Positions 18,344 to 25,037 of a stretch of DNA of 35,187 nucleotides are shown here, in pieces. Made by a program: the position numbers and the translations under genes. The notes under the pieces were generated by a model, which saw only the letters and a list, made by a program, of their open reading frames with translations, did not search any database and was not told the DNA's origin. The stretch lies in contig PCXC01000057.1 in NCBI GenBank assembly GCA_002796345.1, positions 1 through 35,187 of the forward strand, given 5' to 3'. This DNA comes from Deltaproteobacteria bacterium CG11_big_fil_rev_8_21_14_0_20_42_23. GTDB lineage: Bacteria > UBA10199 > 2-02-FULL-44-16. Every line of letters begins with the position of its first letter. Position 1 is the first letter of the stretch.

Positions 18344-18658
18344 GTGTTCTGGTTTAAATCGAAAAAGAAAAAACAAGAAGAAGATACCTGGAACCTTCAC
18401 GACTTCGTAAATGATGTAGACAACACCATGCAACAACAAGCCAATGAATCTCCAAGGCTCCAGCATGTTCATGCTAAGCTTGATCCCAAATGGAAAAATA
18501 TAAATGAACTCGTCATGAAGGCAATTGCCACAACAGACGATGATCACTTCACCCTTTTGTGCAGCGACTTGCTTAAGCACAATGATTTGGCTTTAAGAGC
18601 CGCGCTAGAAATTGGCAGATCACTTTATCACACGAAAAATAAACCGGAGAAAGACTAA
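18344..18658 (+). CDS. Uncharacterised 104-residue protein
   Basis: I do not recognise this family. The frame begins with GTG, preceded by a strong GGAGGT three to four bases upstream, an unusually short spacing. The product is soluble and charged, with an N-terminal lysine cluster (FKSKKKKQ) and predicted helices (DFVNDVDNTMQQQ, NINELVMKAIA, LALRAALEIGRSLY). It has no signal peptide or membrane segment. It lies 18 bp after the CCA-type gene and its TAA directly abuts the GTG of coaE, so it is probably translated with coaE. The junctions and strong ribosome site favour a real gene. Confidence 0.75.
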   Translation: MFWFKSKKKKQEEDTWNLHDFVNDVDNTMQQQANESPRLQHVHAKLDPKWKNINELVMKAIATTDDDHFTLLCSDLLKHNDLALRAALEIGRSLYHTKNKPEKD

Positions 18659-19249
18659 GTGAAAACCATTGGCATCACCGGTTCCATTGGAAGCGGAAAA
18701 AGCACTGTCTCGGATTTCTTTGCCACAGCTGGCTTTCCTGCCATTAACGCTGATACGATTACGCATGAATTGTTTCGCCACAACCCTCAAGTTCACAAAC
18801 AAGTATTAAAAGTATTTGGCGAAAGTATTCTGAACGAAAATAAAAAAATTGATCGCAAAAAATTGGGGAAAATTATTTTCAAAGATTCTGAACAAAAAAG
18901 AAAACTTGAAAGCATCCTCCACCCTCTCATTAAAAATGAAATATTTGAGCAGATTGAAAAAAGAAAACAAAGAGGCGACGCCCTTTGCTTCGTTGATATT
19001 CCGCTGCTTTACGAAGGCAAGTGGGAAGAAAAACTCGATTACGTTATCGTGGTCAACTGCACGCTTGAAGAAAGCTTTAAACGAGCGCAAAAAAAATTAG
19101 GCATTTCTTTAGAAGAAGTAAAACTTCGCTATCAGCAACAAATCCCACTTGACGAAAAAGTAAAACGCGCCAATTTCGTCATCAACAACTCGCTAAGCCT
19201 TGAAAACACTCAACTTCAGGTTGATAAGCTTTTGGAGAAGTTGTTGTAG
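18659..19249 (+). CDS. coaE: Dephospho-CoA kinase
   Basis: CoaE phosphorylates the 3'-hydroxyl of dephospho-CoA, the last step of coenzyme A synthesis. The 196-residue length is normal. The Walker A loop GSIGSGKST is at 8-16, followed by INADTITHELF, the LESILHPLI helix, VDIPLLYE for the CoA-binding and lid regions, and the DYVIVVNC strand. The start is GTG, directly after the stop of the preceding small gene, with GGAGA upstream inside that gene. It closes the operon that starts with the PpiD-like gene. Confidence 0.95.
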   Translation: MKTIGITGSIGSGKSTVSDFFATAGFPAINADTITHELFRHNPQVHKQVLKVFGESILNENKKIDRKKLGKIIFKDSEQKRKLESILHPLIKNEIFEQIEKRKQRGDALCFVDIPLLYEGKWEEKLDYVIVVNCTLEESFKRAQKKLGISLEEVKLRYQQQIPLDEKVKRANFVINNSLSLENTQLQVDKLLEKLL

Positions 19250-19281
19250 TAAATAATGACTTCGATCCCAAACAGTTTGAT

Positions 19282-19347
19282 ATGGAAAAAATCAATAAAC
19301 AACTGTCACGAATAAAAGGCAGAAAAATGAAAAACCTCAACTCATGA
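19282..19347 (+). other. Possible 21-codon leader or remnant frame before the nuclease
   Basis: An open frame runs from the end of coaE to 19347; its first ATG is at 19282 (MEKINKQLSRIKGRKMKNLNS). Its TGA overlaps the nuclease ATG as ATGA, like a translationally coupled pair. It may be the tail of a lost gene or chance. No ribosome site is evident. Confidence 0.25.
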
Positions 19348-19571
19348 AAAAGAAGAAAACAAAAAAGGCACCACAAAAAGCTCTGGTGAAAACTTCACCT
19401 CAAAAGAGCTTGTTTGATCATATTGTTTCTGTTTTAGAGGAAGCCAAAGCCAATGTCCTTCGTTCGGTGAACAGTAATATGGTCATCGCCTATTGGCATA
19501 TTGGCCGAGAAATTGTTCAGGAAGTCCAGGGAGGTGAGAAACGAGCTGAGTTATGGGAAACAGGCTATTGA
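19344..19571 (+). CDS. N-terminal fragment of YhcG-like nuclease
   Basis: This 75-codon frame encodes the N-terminal part of the DUF1016 domain, after a Lys-rich lead (MKKKKTKKAPQK). It ends at TGA a few codons after the frameshift site, with the last five residues (WETGY) out of the family frame. As a separate product it would lack the nuclease. Listed so that either reading of the locus can be found. Confidence 0.5.
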   Translation: MKKKKTKKAPQKALVKTSPQKSLFDHIVSVLEEAKANVLRSVNSNMVIAYWHIGREIVQEVQGGEKRAELWETGY

Positions 19572-20529
19572 AGATTTATCTGAAAAATTGACCCGTCGTT
19601 ATGGCAAGGGCTTTTCAGAAACCAATCTAAAGTATTTTCGTTTGTTTTATCAGACTTACGCAGATCGTACTCCTGAAATTCGTCACAAGCCTTGTGACGA
19701 ATTCAAGAAGAATAAAAAACATAAACAATTTCATGGAATTTTGAACGACATGAGTCTCGCCGTTGAGAACAGCGACTGCATCAAAGGCTTTTCTCCTGAA
19801 CTGAGCTGGTCACACTATCGTACTTTGACCAAAGTTGAACATAAAAATGAGCGGCTTTTTTACGAGATTGAAGCGGAAAAAGAAGGCTGGAGTGTGCCTG
19901 TTTTAGAAAGGCAAATTCATTCTTTTCTTTTTGCGCGCTTGCTAAAAAGTCGTAACAAAGATGACGTCATAAGACTGGTTCGTGCAGGTCAAGTTTTTGT
20001 AGAACCTGCTGATGCCATGAAAGATCCTTACATTCTTGATTTTCTCGGTCTCCCCGATTCGGAAGTCATCCATGAGTTGGAAATTGAAAAGGCGATTATC
20101 GCAAATCTTCAATCTTTTCTCCTTGAACTTGGAAAAGGTTTTGCTTTTGTAGCGCGACAAAAGAGAGTTCAATTTGACAACAAATTTTTCTACATTGATT
20201 TAGTTTTCTATAACTGCATTTTAAAATGTTACCTTCTCATTGATTTAAAAATTGGGGAACTGACTCATCAAGATGTTGGGCAGATGGATAGTTATGTTAG
20301 GATGTTCGACGATAAATATCGTACTGAAGGAGATAACCCAAGCATTGGATTAATCCTTTGTTCCAAGAAAAATGAAACCATCGCAAAATATTCAATATTA
20401 AAAGGAAGCAAACAATTATTCGCATCAAAATATATGCTCTATTTGCCAACAGAAAAAGAGTTGCAACAGGAAATTGAACGGGAACGACGATTGATTGAAG
20501 ATGTAAATCACGCACCAAAGAAAAAGTAA
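19501..20529 (+). CDS. C-terminal fragment of YhcG-like PD-(D/E)XK nuclease
   Basis: The frame opens at a TTG (19501), but its first 14 or so codons are out of frame with the family; homology begins at SYGKQ (about 19549). It contains the remainder of DUF1016 and the full nuclease domain, with IDLVFYN and IDLKIG catalytic segments and GQMDSYVRMFDD. A ribosome site before the TTG is not convincing, so independent expression is doubtful. Confidence 0.55.
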   Translation: MAEKLFRKSREVRNELSYGKQAIEDLSEKLTRRYGKGFSETNLKYFRLFYQTYADRTPEIRHKPCDEFKKNKKHKQFHGILNDMSLAVENSDCIKGFSPELSWSHYRTLTKVEHKNERLFYEIEAEKEGWSVPVLERQIHSFLFARLLKSRNKDDVIRLVRAGQVFVEPADAMKDPYILDFLGLPDSEVIHELEIEKAIIANLQSFLLELGKGFAFVARQKRVQFDNKFFYIDLVFYNCILKCYLLIDLKIGELTHQDVGQMDSYVRMFDDKYRTEGDNPSIGLILCSKKNETIAKYSILKGSKQLFASKYMLYLPTEKELQQEIERERRLIEDVNHAPKKK

Positions 20530-20556
20530 AACGCGCTTTTTGCTTACCCATTACAA

Positions 20557-20625
20557 AATTGACCGATGAGATCACCTTGCCTGACCGGCAGGCAGGCCAC
20601 GTCGCTTCGCTACTCGTGATGACAA
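20557..20625. repeat. Dispersed intergenic repeat fragment
   Basis: The 17-mer AATTGACCGATGAGATC (20557-20573) is identical to 727-743. It is followed by a GC-rich inverted segment, CTGACCGGCAGGCAGG, related to the one near 619-640, and by TCGCTTCGCTACTCGTGATGAC, a degenerate version of the TTCG..TCAGGATGAC arm at 745-764. It sits between the broken nuclease and the terminator. Confidence 0.7.
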
Positions 20626-20641
20626 AGAATTACTGAATTCA

Positions 20642-20675
20642 TAAAAAAAAGCCCCGCCGAATGGCGGGGCTTTTT
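20642..20675. terminator. Strong bidirectional terminator downstream of pnp
   Basis: An 8-bp all-GC stem (GCCCCGCC at 20651-20658, GGCGGGGC at 20663-20670) has a 4-nt loop. A run of nine A residues on the left gives a T-run for the minus strand, ending the pnp transcript, and five T residues on the right serve the plus strand. Confidence 0.95.
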
Positions 20676-20695
20676 GCATTTATTTCGAAAACAAC

Positions 20696-22810
20696 TTATG
20701 CGTAGTTTTCTTCTATTGTGCCTTCGTAGCCAATCGCTTGTTTGCGTGACAACTTGATGCGGCCTTTTGCTTTGTCTACTTCGATTACTTTTACCAAGAC
20801 TTGTTCGCCTTCTTTTAAGAAGTCTTCTACTTTGTTCACGCGCTCTGGAGCAATTTCAGAAACGTGAAGCAAGCCATCGGTTCCTGGAATCAATTCCACA
20901 AAAGCACCGAATTCTGCAATACGTACCACTTTTCCGTTGTAGTATTTTCCTTCTTTTACGGTTGCTGTTGAACGACGCACCATTTTCATGGCTTCATTTA
21001 AGTTTGCGCGTTCCATGTGAGAAACGGAAACGGTACCATCATCTTCAATGTCAACTTTGGCACCTGTGAGTTCTGCAATCTTTTTGATGTTTTTTCCACT
21101 TGGTCCAATGAGCGGCCCAATCATATCAGTGCTGATTTTGATGGTTTCCATTTTTGGAGCGTAGTCAGACAATTCTTCTTTTGCGGTTGAAATGGTTTTT
21201 TCCATCTCACCAAGAATGTGCATTCTCGCTTCATTTGCTTGATGCAATGCTGTGCGCAACAAGTCTTTTGAGAGGCCTTCAATTTTGATGTCCATTTGAA
21301 TAGCCGTAACTCCTTTTTTGGTTCCAGCTACTTTGAAGTCCATATCGCCAAGATGATCTTCGTCACCTAAAATATCGGTAAGCACCGCAGTTTTGTTTCC
21401 TTCTTGAATCAAGCCCATCGCAACACCTGCAACGGAAGCTTTTAAAGGAACACCTGCATCCATAAGTGCCATTGATCCGCCACAAACACTGGCCATTGAA
21501 GAGGAACCATTTGATTCAAGCACTTCAGAAACTACACGAATAGTATAGTTGAATTGTTCAGCCTCAGGAAGAACAGCATGAAGCGAACGTTCGGCAAGAG
21601 CACCGTGTCCAATTTCGCGTCTGCCAGGTCCACGCATAAATTTTACTTCGCCAACTGAGTAAGGTGGAAAATTGTAATGCAACATGAAACGCTTGTAATA
21701 GCTGCCTTTGAGGTCATCGATGATTTGCTGATCTTCTTTTGTTCCAAGTGTCACAGCAACAAGAGCCTGCGTTTCACCGCGAGTGAAAAGTGCTGAACCA
21801 TGTGAACGAGCAAGAAAACCCGTTTCCGTTGCAATAGGTCTTACCGTTTTAAGATCTCTGCCATCAATACGCACACCTTTATCAAGAATCATGTTTCGAA
21901 CACATTTTTTCTTGAGGTCTGAGTAAATGTTTCCCACTTTTGATTTCAACTCTGCATTCTCTTCTGCGCCCACAATTTCTGCGATCAAGTCTTGCTTCAA
22001 TGCTGCAAGCGCTTCGTAGCGTTCTAGTTTTTCGCGAATAGTTGCTGCAGCAAGAAGTCGCTCGCCAAGACATTCAACAACCTTAGCTTCAAGCGCTTCA
22101 TCTTTTTCTGGAGCTTGCACTTCCATTTTTACTTTTGCGCAAGCTTTTGCCAGCTCTTCTTGAATGGCAATCACCGGTTGCATTTGCTCATGCGCAAAGT
22201 TGATGGCTTCAATAAGTTCTTCTTCGCTGCACTCATTGGCTCCACCTTCCACCATAACCACGGCATCTTTTGATCCTGCTACAATCACATCAAGCACAGC
22301 TTCTTTTGATTGAGCCGCACCCGGATTAATCACAAGCTCGCCATTAATTTTGGCAACTCTCACTCCTGCAATAGGGCCCAAGAAAGGTGCGCAAGAAAGG
22401 CTAAGCGCCGCTGAGGCTCCAATCATGGCCATAAGATCGGTGTTGTTGTCATCATCGGCAGAAAGCACAGTCGCAATAACTTGCGTTTCGTTGCTGTAGC
22501 CTTCTGGAAAAAGAGGACGAATGGGACGATCGATAAAACGAGCGGTAAGGGTTGCAAGTTCGCCCGCTCTGCCTTCGCGTTTGAAAAATCCACCTGGAAT
22601 TTTTCCAGCTGCAAACATTTTTTCAGCATAATCTACACTGAGGGGAAGGAAACCTTGGTAAGGTGAAGCTTCCATTTTAATTGCGGCTGTCACAAGAACC
22701 AGTGAATCTCCGTAGCGAACCGTTACAGAACCACTTGCTTGTTTTGCAAGCTTTCCTGTTTCAATGACAAGCTCACGCCCGCCAAGTTGAGTAGATACTT
22801 GTTTTACCAT
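20696..22810 (-). CDS. pnp: Polyribonucleotide nucleotidyltransferase (PNPase)
   Basis: PNPase is a phosphorolytic 3'-5' exoribonuclease central to mRNA decay. The 704-residue protein has two RNase PH domains (first with VRYGDSLVLVTAA and FFKREGRAGELATLTARFIDRPIRPLFP; second with RSHGSALFTRGETQALV and SVCGGSMALMDAGVP) separated by a helical domain. A KH domain (about 555-615, MIGPLIGPSGKNIKKI) and an S1 domain (about 622-692, GKVVRIAEFGAFVEL) follow. All are complete. GAGGAG lies upstream of the ATG. It follows rpsO, as in many bacteria, and its leader has a perfect hairpin described separately. Confidence 0.97.
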   Translation of the reverse strand: MVKQVSTQLGGRELVIETGKLAKQASGSVTVRYGDSLVLVTAAIKMEASPYQGFLPLSVDYAEKMFAAGKIPGGFFKREGRAGELATLTARFIDRPIRPLFPEGYSNETQVIATVLSADDDNNTDLMAMIGASAALSLSCAPFLGPIAGVRVAKINGELVINPGAAQSKEAVLDVIVAGSKDAVVMVEGGANECSEEELIEAINFAHEQMQPVIAIQEELAKACAKVKMEVQAPEKDEALEAKVVECLGERLLAAATIREKLERYEALAALKQDLIAEIVGAEENAELKSKVGNIYSDLKKKCVRNMILDKGVRIDGRDLKTVRPIATETGFLARSHGSALFTRGETQALVAVTLGTKEDQQIIDDLKGSYYKRFMLHYNFPPYSVGEVKFMRGPGRREIGHGALAERSLHAVLPEAEQFNYTIRVVSEVLESNGSSSMASVCGGSMALMDAGVPLKASVAGVAMGLIQEGNKTAVLTDILGDEDHLGDMDFKVAGTKKGVTAIQMDIKIEGLSKDLLRTALHQANEARMHILGEMEKTISTAKEELSDYAPKMETIKISTDMIGPLIGPSGKNIKKIAELTGAKVDIEDDGTVSVSHMERANLNEAMKMVRRSTATVKEGKYYNGKVVRIAEFGAFVELIPGTDGLLHVSEIAPERVNKVEDFLKEGEQVLVKVIEVDKAKGRIKLSRKQAIGYEGTIEENYA

Positions 22811-22825
22811 AGGGGTACTCCTCTC

Positions 22826-22851
22826 TTTCTTTTCTCGTCAAAGAAAAGAAA
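22826..22851 (-). promoter_or_regulatory. Hairpin in the pnp leader
   Basis: A 10-bp perfect stem (22826-22835 pairing with 22842-22851, TTTCTTTTC/GAAAAGAAA core) closes a 6-nt loop, just upstream of the pnp ribosome site. In Escherichia coli a leader hairpin cut by RNase III mediates pnp autocontrol; position suggests, but does not prove, a similar role. The stem is A/T-rich and so only moderately stable. Confidence 0.5.
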
Positions 22852-22911
22852 TATAGGAAGAACAAAGCGAACTATTCCGGAATAAATCGAGGAAGAGGAG
22901 ACTGATAACTT

Positions 22912-22946
22912 AAAAAGCCGCCAGCGTGTTCTGCGGACGGCTTTTG
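22912..22946 (-). terminator. Terminator or attenuator between rpsO and pnp
   Basis: On the minus strand AAAAGCCG pairs with CGGCTTTT, with an imperfect inner stem and a T-run after it. It lies 28 nt past the rpsO stop. As in the classic rpsO-pnp arrangement it probably terminates part of the transcription and leaves read-through to pnp. Confidence 0.8.
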
Positions 22947-22973
22947 AAATTACCAGTATCTCCAACCTTCTCC

Positions 22974-23243
22974 TTACTTACGGAGGCCGAGTCCTTCAAT
23001 TAATTTTTTGTAACGATCTGTGCTGGTCTTCTTCAAATAGGAAAGAAGCTTGCGGCGACGTCCAACCATTCTCAGCAAACCTTGTCTGCTCGCATGGTCT
23101 TTTTTGTGGTCTACGAAATGCTTATTGAGGTCTTCAATCCTCGCTGTAAGCAAAGCCACTTGAACTTCAGGAGAGCCGGTATCAGCCTCAGAAAGCTTGT
23201 GTTTGTTAACGATTTCAGTTTTTTGTTCTTTTACGATTGCCAT
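22974..23243 (-). CDS. rpsO: 30S ribosomal protein S15
   Basis: S15 binds the central domain of 16S rRNA and nucleates platform assembly. The 89-residue length is exact for the family. Diagnostic segments are the [16 protein letters not shown] loop-helix, [19 protein letters not shown] and the basic [14 protein letters not shown]. The ATG has AGGAG about 10 nt upstream, and that site lies inside a possible regulatory fold. It sits between nrnA and pnp; a truB gene would be expected in the 156-bp space before it in many relatives. Confidence 0.97.
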   Translation of the reverse strand: MAIVKEQKTEIVNKHKLSEADTGSPEVQVALLTARIEDLNKHFVDHKKDHASRQGLLRMVGRRRKLLSYLKKTSTDRYKKLIEGLGLRK

Positions 23244-23299
23244 AGTGGACCCGCTCCTATCATGCCATTTCGCTCCTTGTAAAGGAAAAAGTAGGAGCC
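23244..23299 (-). promoter_or_regulatory. Candidate S15 autoregulatory leader of rpsO
   Basis: Three complementary blocks lie before the start codon. GCTCCTA (23298-23292, read on the minus strand) can pair with TAGGAGC (23259-23253), which contains the Shine-Dalgarno sequence, or its first six bases can pair with AGGAGC at 23277-23272. The second block can also fold locally (TCCTT with AAGGA at 23286-23282 and 23278-23274). The helices exclude each other, as expected of a translational switch. S15 is known to repress its own mRNA through varied leader structures in different phyla; use of that mechanism here is inference. Confidence 0.5.
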
Positions 23300-23399
23300 T
23301 TTCTCAAAAAATCCCTCATATGCCAGAAGCCGCCTTTGGTGTTTTTCGTGTTCTTGAAACCGAAAATAATCTGGGGGCTCATTTTTATGAAGGAAAAGG

Positions 23400-24374
23400 T
23401 TATTGTTCCATATCTTTCAAGTGCTTAACTAAATATTCTTCAAGTTGTTTTTTTGCCTCTTCAAGCGAGCAGGTGAAGGTACAACCTGCAGCATGCACAT
23501 GTCCGCCACCGTTGAAGTGTTTCGCGAGATTCGAGATATCAATCCCTTCACCAGAACGAAGGCTCACCCTTATTTTTCCGTCTTCCATTTCGCGAAACAG
23601 CATGCTTACCTGCACCCCTTTTACCGAACGCGGATAATGCGAAAATTCTTCAGCAAGCTCCATGTGGGCGCACGTTTTGCGCAGCATTTCTTGTGTCACT
23701 TCCATCGTTGCGTAGTGATACTGATGATTTATGTTCAAGCTTGAAAGTGAAGCTGCCAGCAAATGGAACCGCGATTCGGGATGGCTTGCATCAAGCTCCT
23801 CGGAAACCCGCACTGCACTTGCACCAGCTTCAAGCAGTCGAGCTGCAAGTCGCATGACTTGTGCTGTGGTGTTTGAGTGCCGAAAAAATCCGGTATCTAC
23901 AACGAGAGTGCAGTAAAGGCATTGTGCCATTTCGGGAGTAAGTTCAATTCTCATCGCCTCAAACAGACTCGCGAGGATTTCACCCGTTGAGGCCGCATCA
24001 GGCAGTACAATTTCGTGCTTCGCATCGGTGCCATCAACATGGTGATGGTCGACGCAAAACGTAAGTTTGGTTTGAGGCAAAGTGTTGAACTCACCTCCAA
24101 CACGATTGAAACGCGCGCAATCAAGCACCACAATGCTATCGTATTCATTTTCATGTGGAACCGTTTGCAACACTTGTTCTGAACCAGGAAGAAAATGAAG
24201 ATTGTCGGGAACACCGTCACGGTTATAGATGAAACACTTTTTTCCAAGCTGACGAAGCGCGTGCATAAAGGCTAACGAAGAACCAATGGCATCACCATCG
24301 GGAGAAGCGTGAGAGCCCACAAGGAAGGTGTTCCCCTGTTCAAGCGCTTTGATAAAGGAGGAAAAATCGGTCAT
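23400..24374 (-). CDS. nrnA: DHH-family phosphoesterase, NrnA-type oligoribonuclease/pAp phosphatase
   Basis: NrnA degrades very short RNAs and can dephosphorylate 3'-phosphoadenosine 5'-phosphate. The 324-residue length is typical. The DHH domain has SHASPDGDAIGSS (21-33), the metal-binding Asp85 in VVLDCAR and VDHHHVD (108-114). VVDTGFFRHSNT provides the fourth motif. The DHHA1 domain ends with the substrate-binding FNGGGHVHAAG signature. It overlaps rbfA by 4 bp (ATGA) and follows the common order rbfA-nrnA. No terminator is visible after it, so read-through into rpsO is likely. Confidence 0.93.
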   Translation of the reverse strand: MTDFSSFIKALEQGNTFLVGSHASPDGDAIGSSLAFMHALRQLGKKCFIYNRDGVPDNLHFLPGSEQVLQTVPHENEYDSIVVLDCARFNRVGGEFNTLPQTKLTFCVDHHHVDGTDAKHEIVLPDAASTGEILASLFEAMRIELTPEMAQCLYCTLVVDTGFFRHSNTTAQVMRLAARLLEAGASAVRVSEELDASHPESRFHLLAASLSSLNINHQYHYATMEVTQEMLRKTCAHMELAEEFSHYPRSVKGVQVSMLFREMEDGKIRVSLRSGEGIDISNLAKHFNGGGHVHAAGCTFTCSLEEAKKQLEEYLVKHLKDMEQ

Positions 24375-24739
24375 GGATGAGCCTCGACTGAATTCATCAG
24401 CTGGGTAATGCGATCCATTTCATCGAAGCTATCGTCGTAGAAAAATTTCATTTCGGGAACGTATTTGAGGTTCATGTTTTTCCCTACAACACGTTTCAAA
24501 TATCCCGATGCACTCACAAAACCGTGAATGGCTTTTTCTATTTTTCTTTTGGTAGCCTCAAGCATGTGAAAATAAACTCTGGCTTGGCGAAGATCTTTGG
24601 TAGCAATAACTTTTGTCACCATCACACCATCAAGGCGTGAATCAGAAAGTTCAAGAAGACAAGCGCTGGCAAGAATTTCTTTCAGCTGCTCGGCAACTCG
24701 TTCGGGTCTGCTATAAGGAAGGGTTTTCGTTAATTTCAT
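24371..24739 (-). CDS. rbfA: 30S ribosome-binding factor A
   Basis: RbfA is a KH-type assembly factor for the 5' end of 16S rRNA and helps cells at low temperature. The 122-residue protein has the family opening SRPERVAEQLKEILA, the VTKVIATKDLRQARVYF strand and the C-terminal LKYVPEMKFFYDDSFDEMDRI motif. It sits in the conserved position after infB and the DUF503 gene, 10 bp from the latter. Confidence 0.95.
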   Translation of the reverse strand: MKLTKTLPYSRPERVAEQLKEILASACLLELSDSRLDGVMVTKVIATKDLRQARVYFHMLEATKRKIEKAIHGFVSASGYLKRVVGKNMNLKYVPEMKFFYDDSFDEMDRITQLMNSVEAHP

Positions 24740-24749
24740 ATTTTCTCTT

Positions 24750-25037
24750 TTAGTACGTTAAGATATCTACTTCTTCATCTAAAACTTGAGCATCACCTTG
24801 TTCAAGAATGAGGTCGATAATGGCGCTTGTGGCAGATTCTACCTCGCCCAATTCCGCGCCAACAATGGCGTAGCCAAGCTCAAGCATTTGTTCCTCTTCC
24901 AAGCACCCTACTTCTGCAAGAGGAAGATTGAAGCTTTCAAGCACAATCTCTTCTGAACGTTTGAAAAATTCTTGTTTCTCATCAAACGATTCACACGCTG
25001 GAAGATGCAATTTTAATTTTACGATGCCTACGTACAT
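24750..25037 (-). CDS. DUF503 family protein (YlxP-like)
   Basis: The 95-residue product has the DUF503 pattern: [22 protein letters not shown] split over the first strand and turn, a central FNLPLAEVGCLEEEQMLELGYAIVG and a C-terminal dimerising helix. Most homologues read SLKEKR where this has SFDEKQ, so the basic character is reduced. Bacillus YlxP acts in ribosome biogenesis, which suits its place between infB and rbfA. The start overlaps the infB stop by one base (TAATG). Confidence 0.85.
   Translation of the reverse strand: MYVGIVKLKLHLPACESFDEKQEFFKRSEEIVLESFNLPLAEVGCLEEEQMLELGYAIVGAELGEVESATSAIIDLILEQGDAQVLDEEVDILTY

Larger units (their letters stand above)
19344..20529 (+). pseudogene. 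Frameshifted YhcG-family (DUF1016) PD-(D/E)XK nuclease
   Basis: Two overlapping frames together make one YhcG-like protein of about 390 residues. The first (19344-19571) carries the N-terminal DUF1016 domain: SVLEEAKANVLRSVNSNMVIAYWHIGREIV, then GEKRAEL before it derails and stops. The second continues with SYGKQAIEDLSEKL and GKGFSETNLKYFRLFY. Relatives read RAEYGKQ at the join, so one extra T at 19551-19552 explains the break. The C-terminal nuclease domain is complete: GFAFVARQKRVQF, FYIDLVFYN (catalytic Asp) and LLIDLKIG (Asp-x-Lys). This family often travels with restriction or defence loci; none is seen here. Sequencing error is an alternative explanation. Confidence 0.85.

Noticed and set aside
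23197-23637. 146-codon plus-strand frame across the rpsO-nrnA gap
   Set aside because: Both ends are antisense to rpsO and nrnA; the central part looks unremarkable and no ribosome site or known motif is present.
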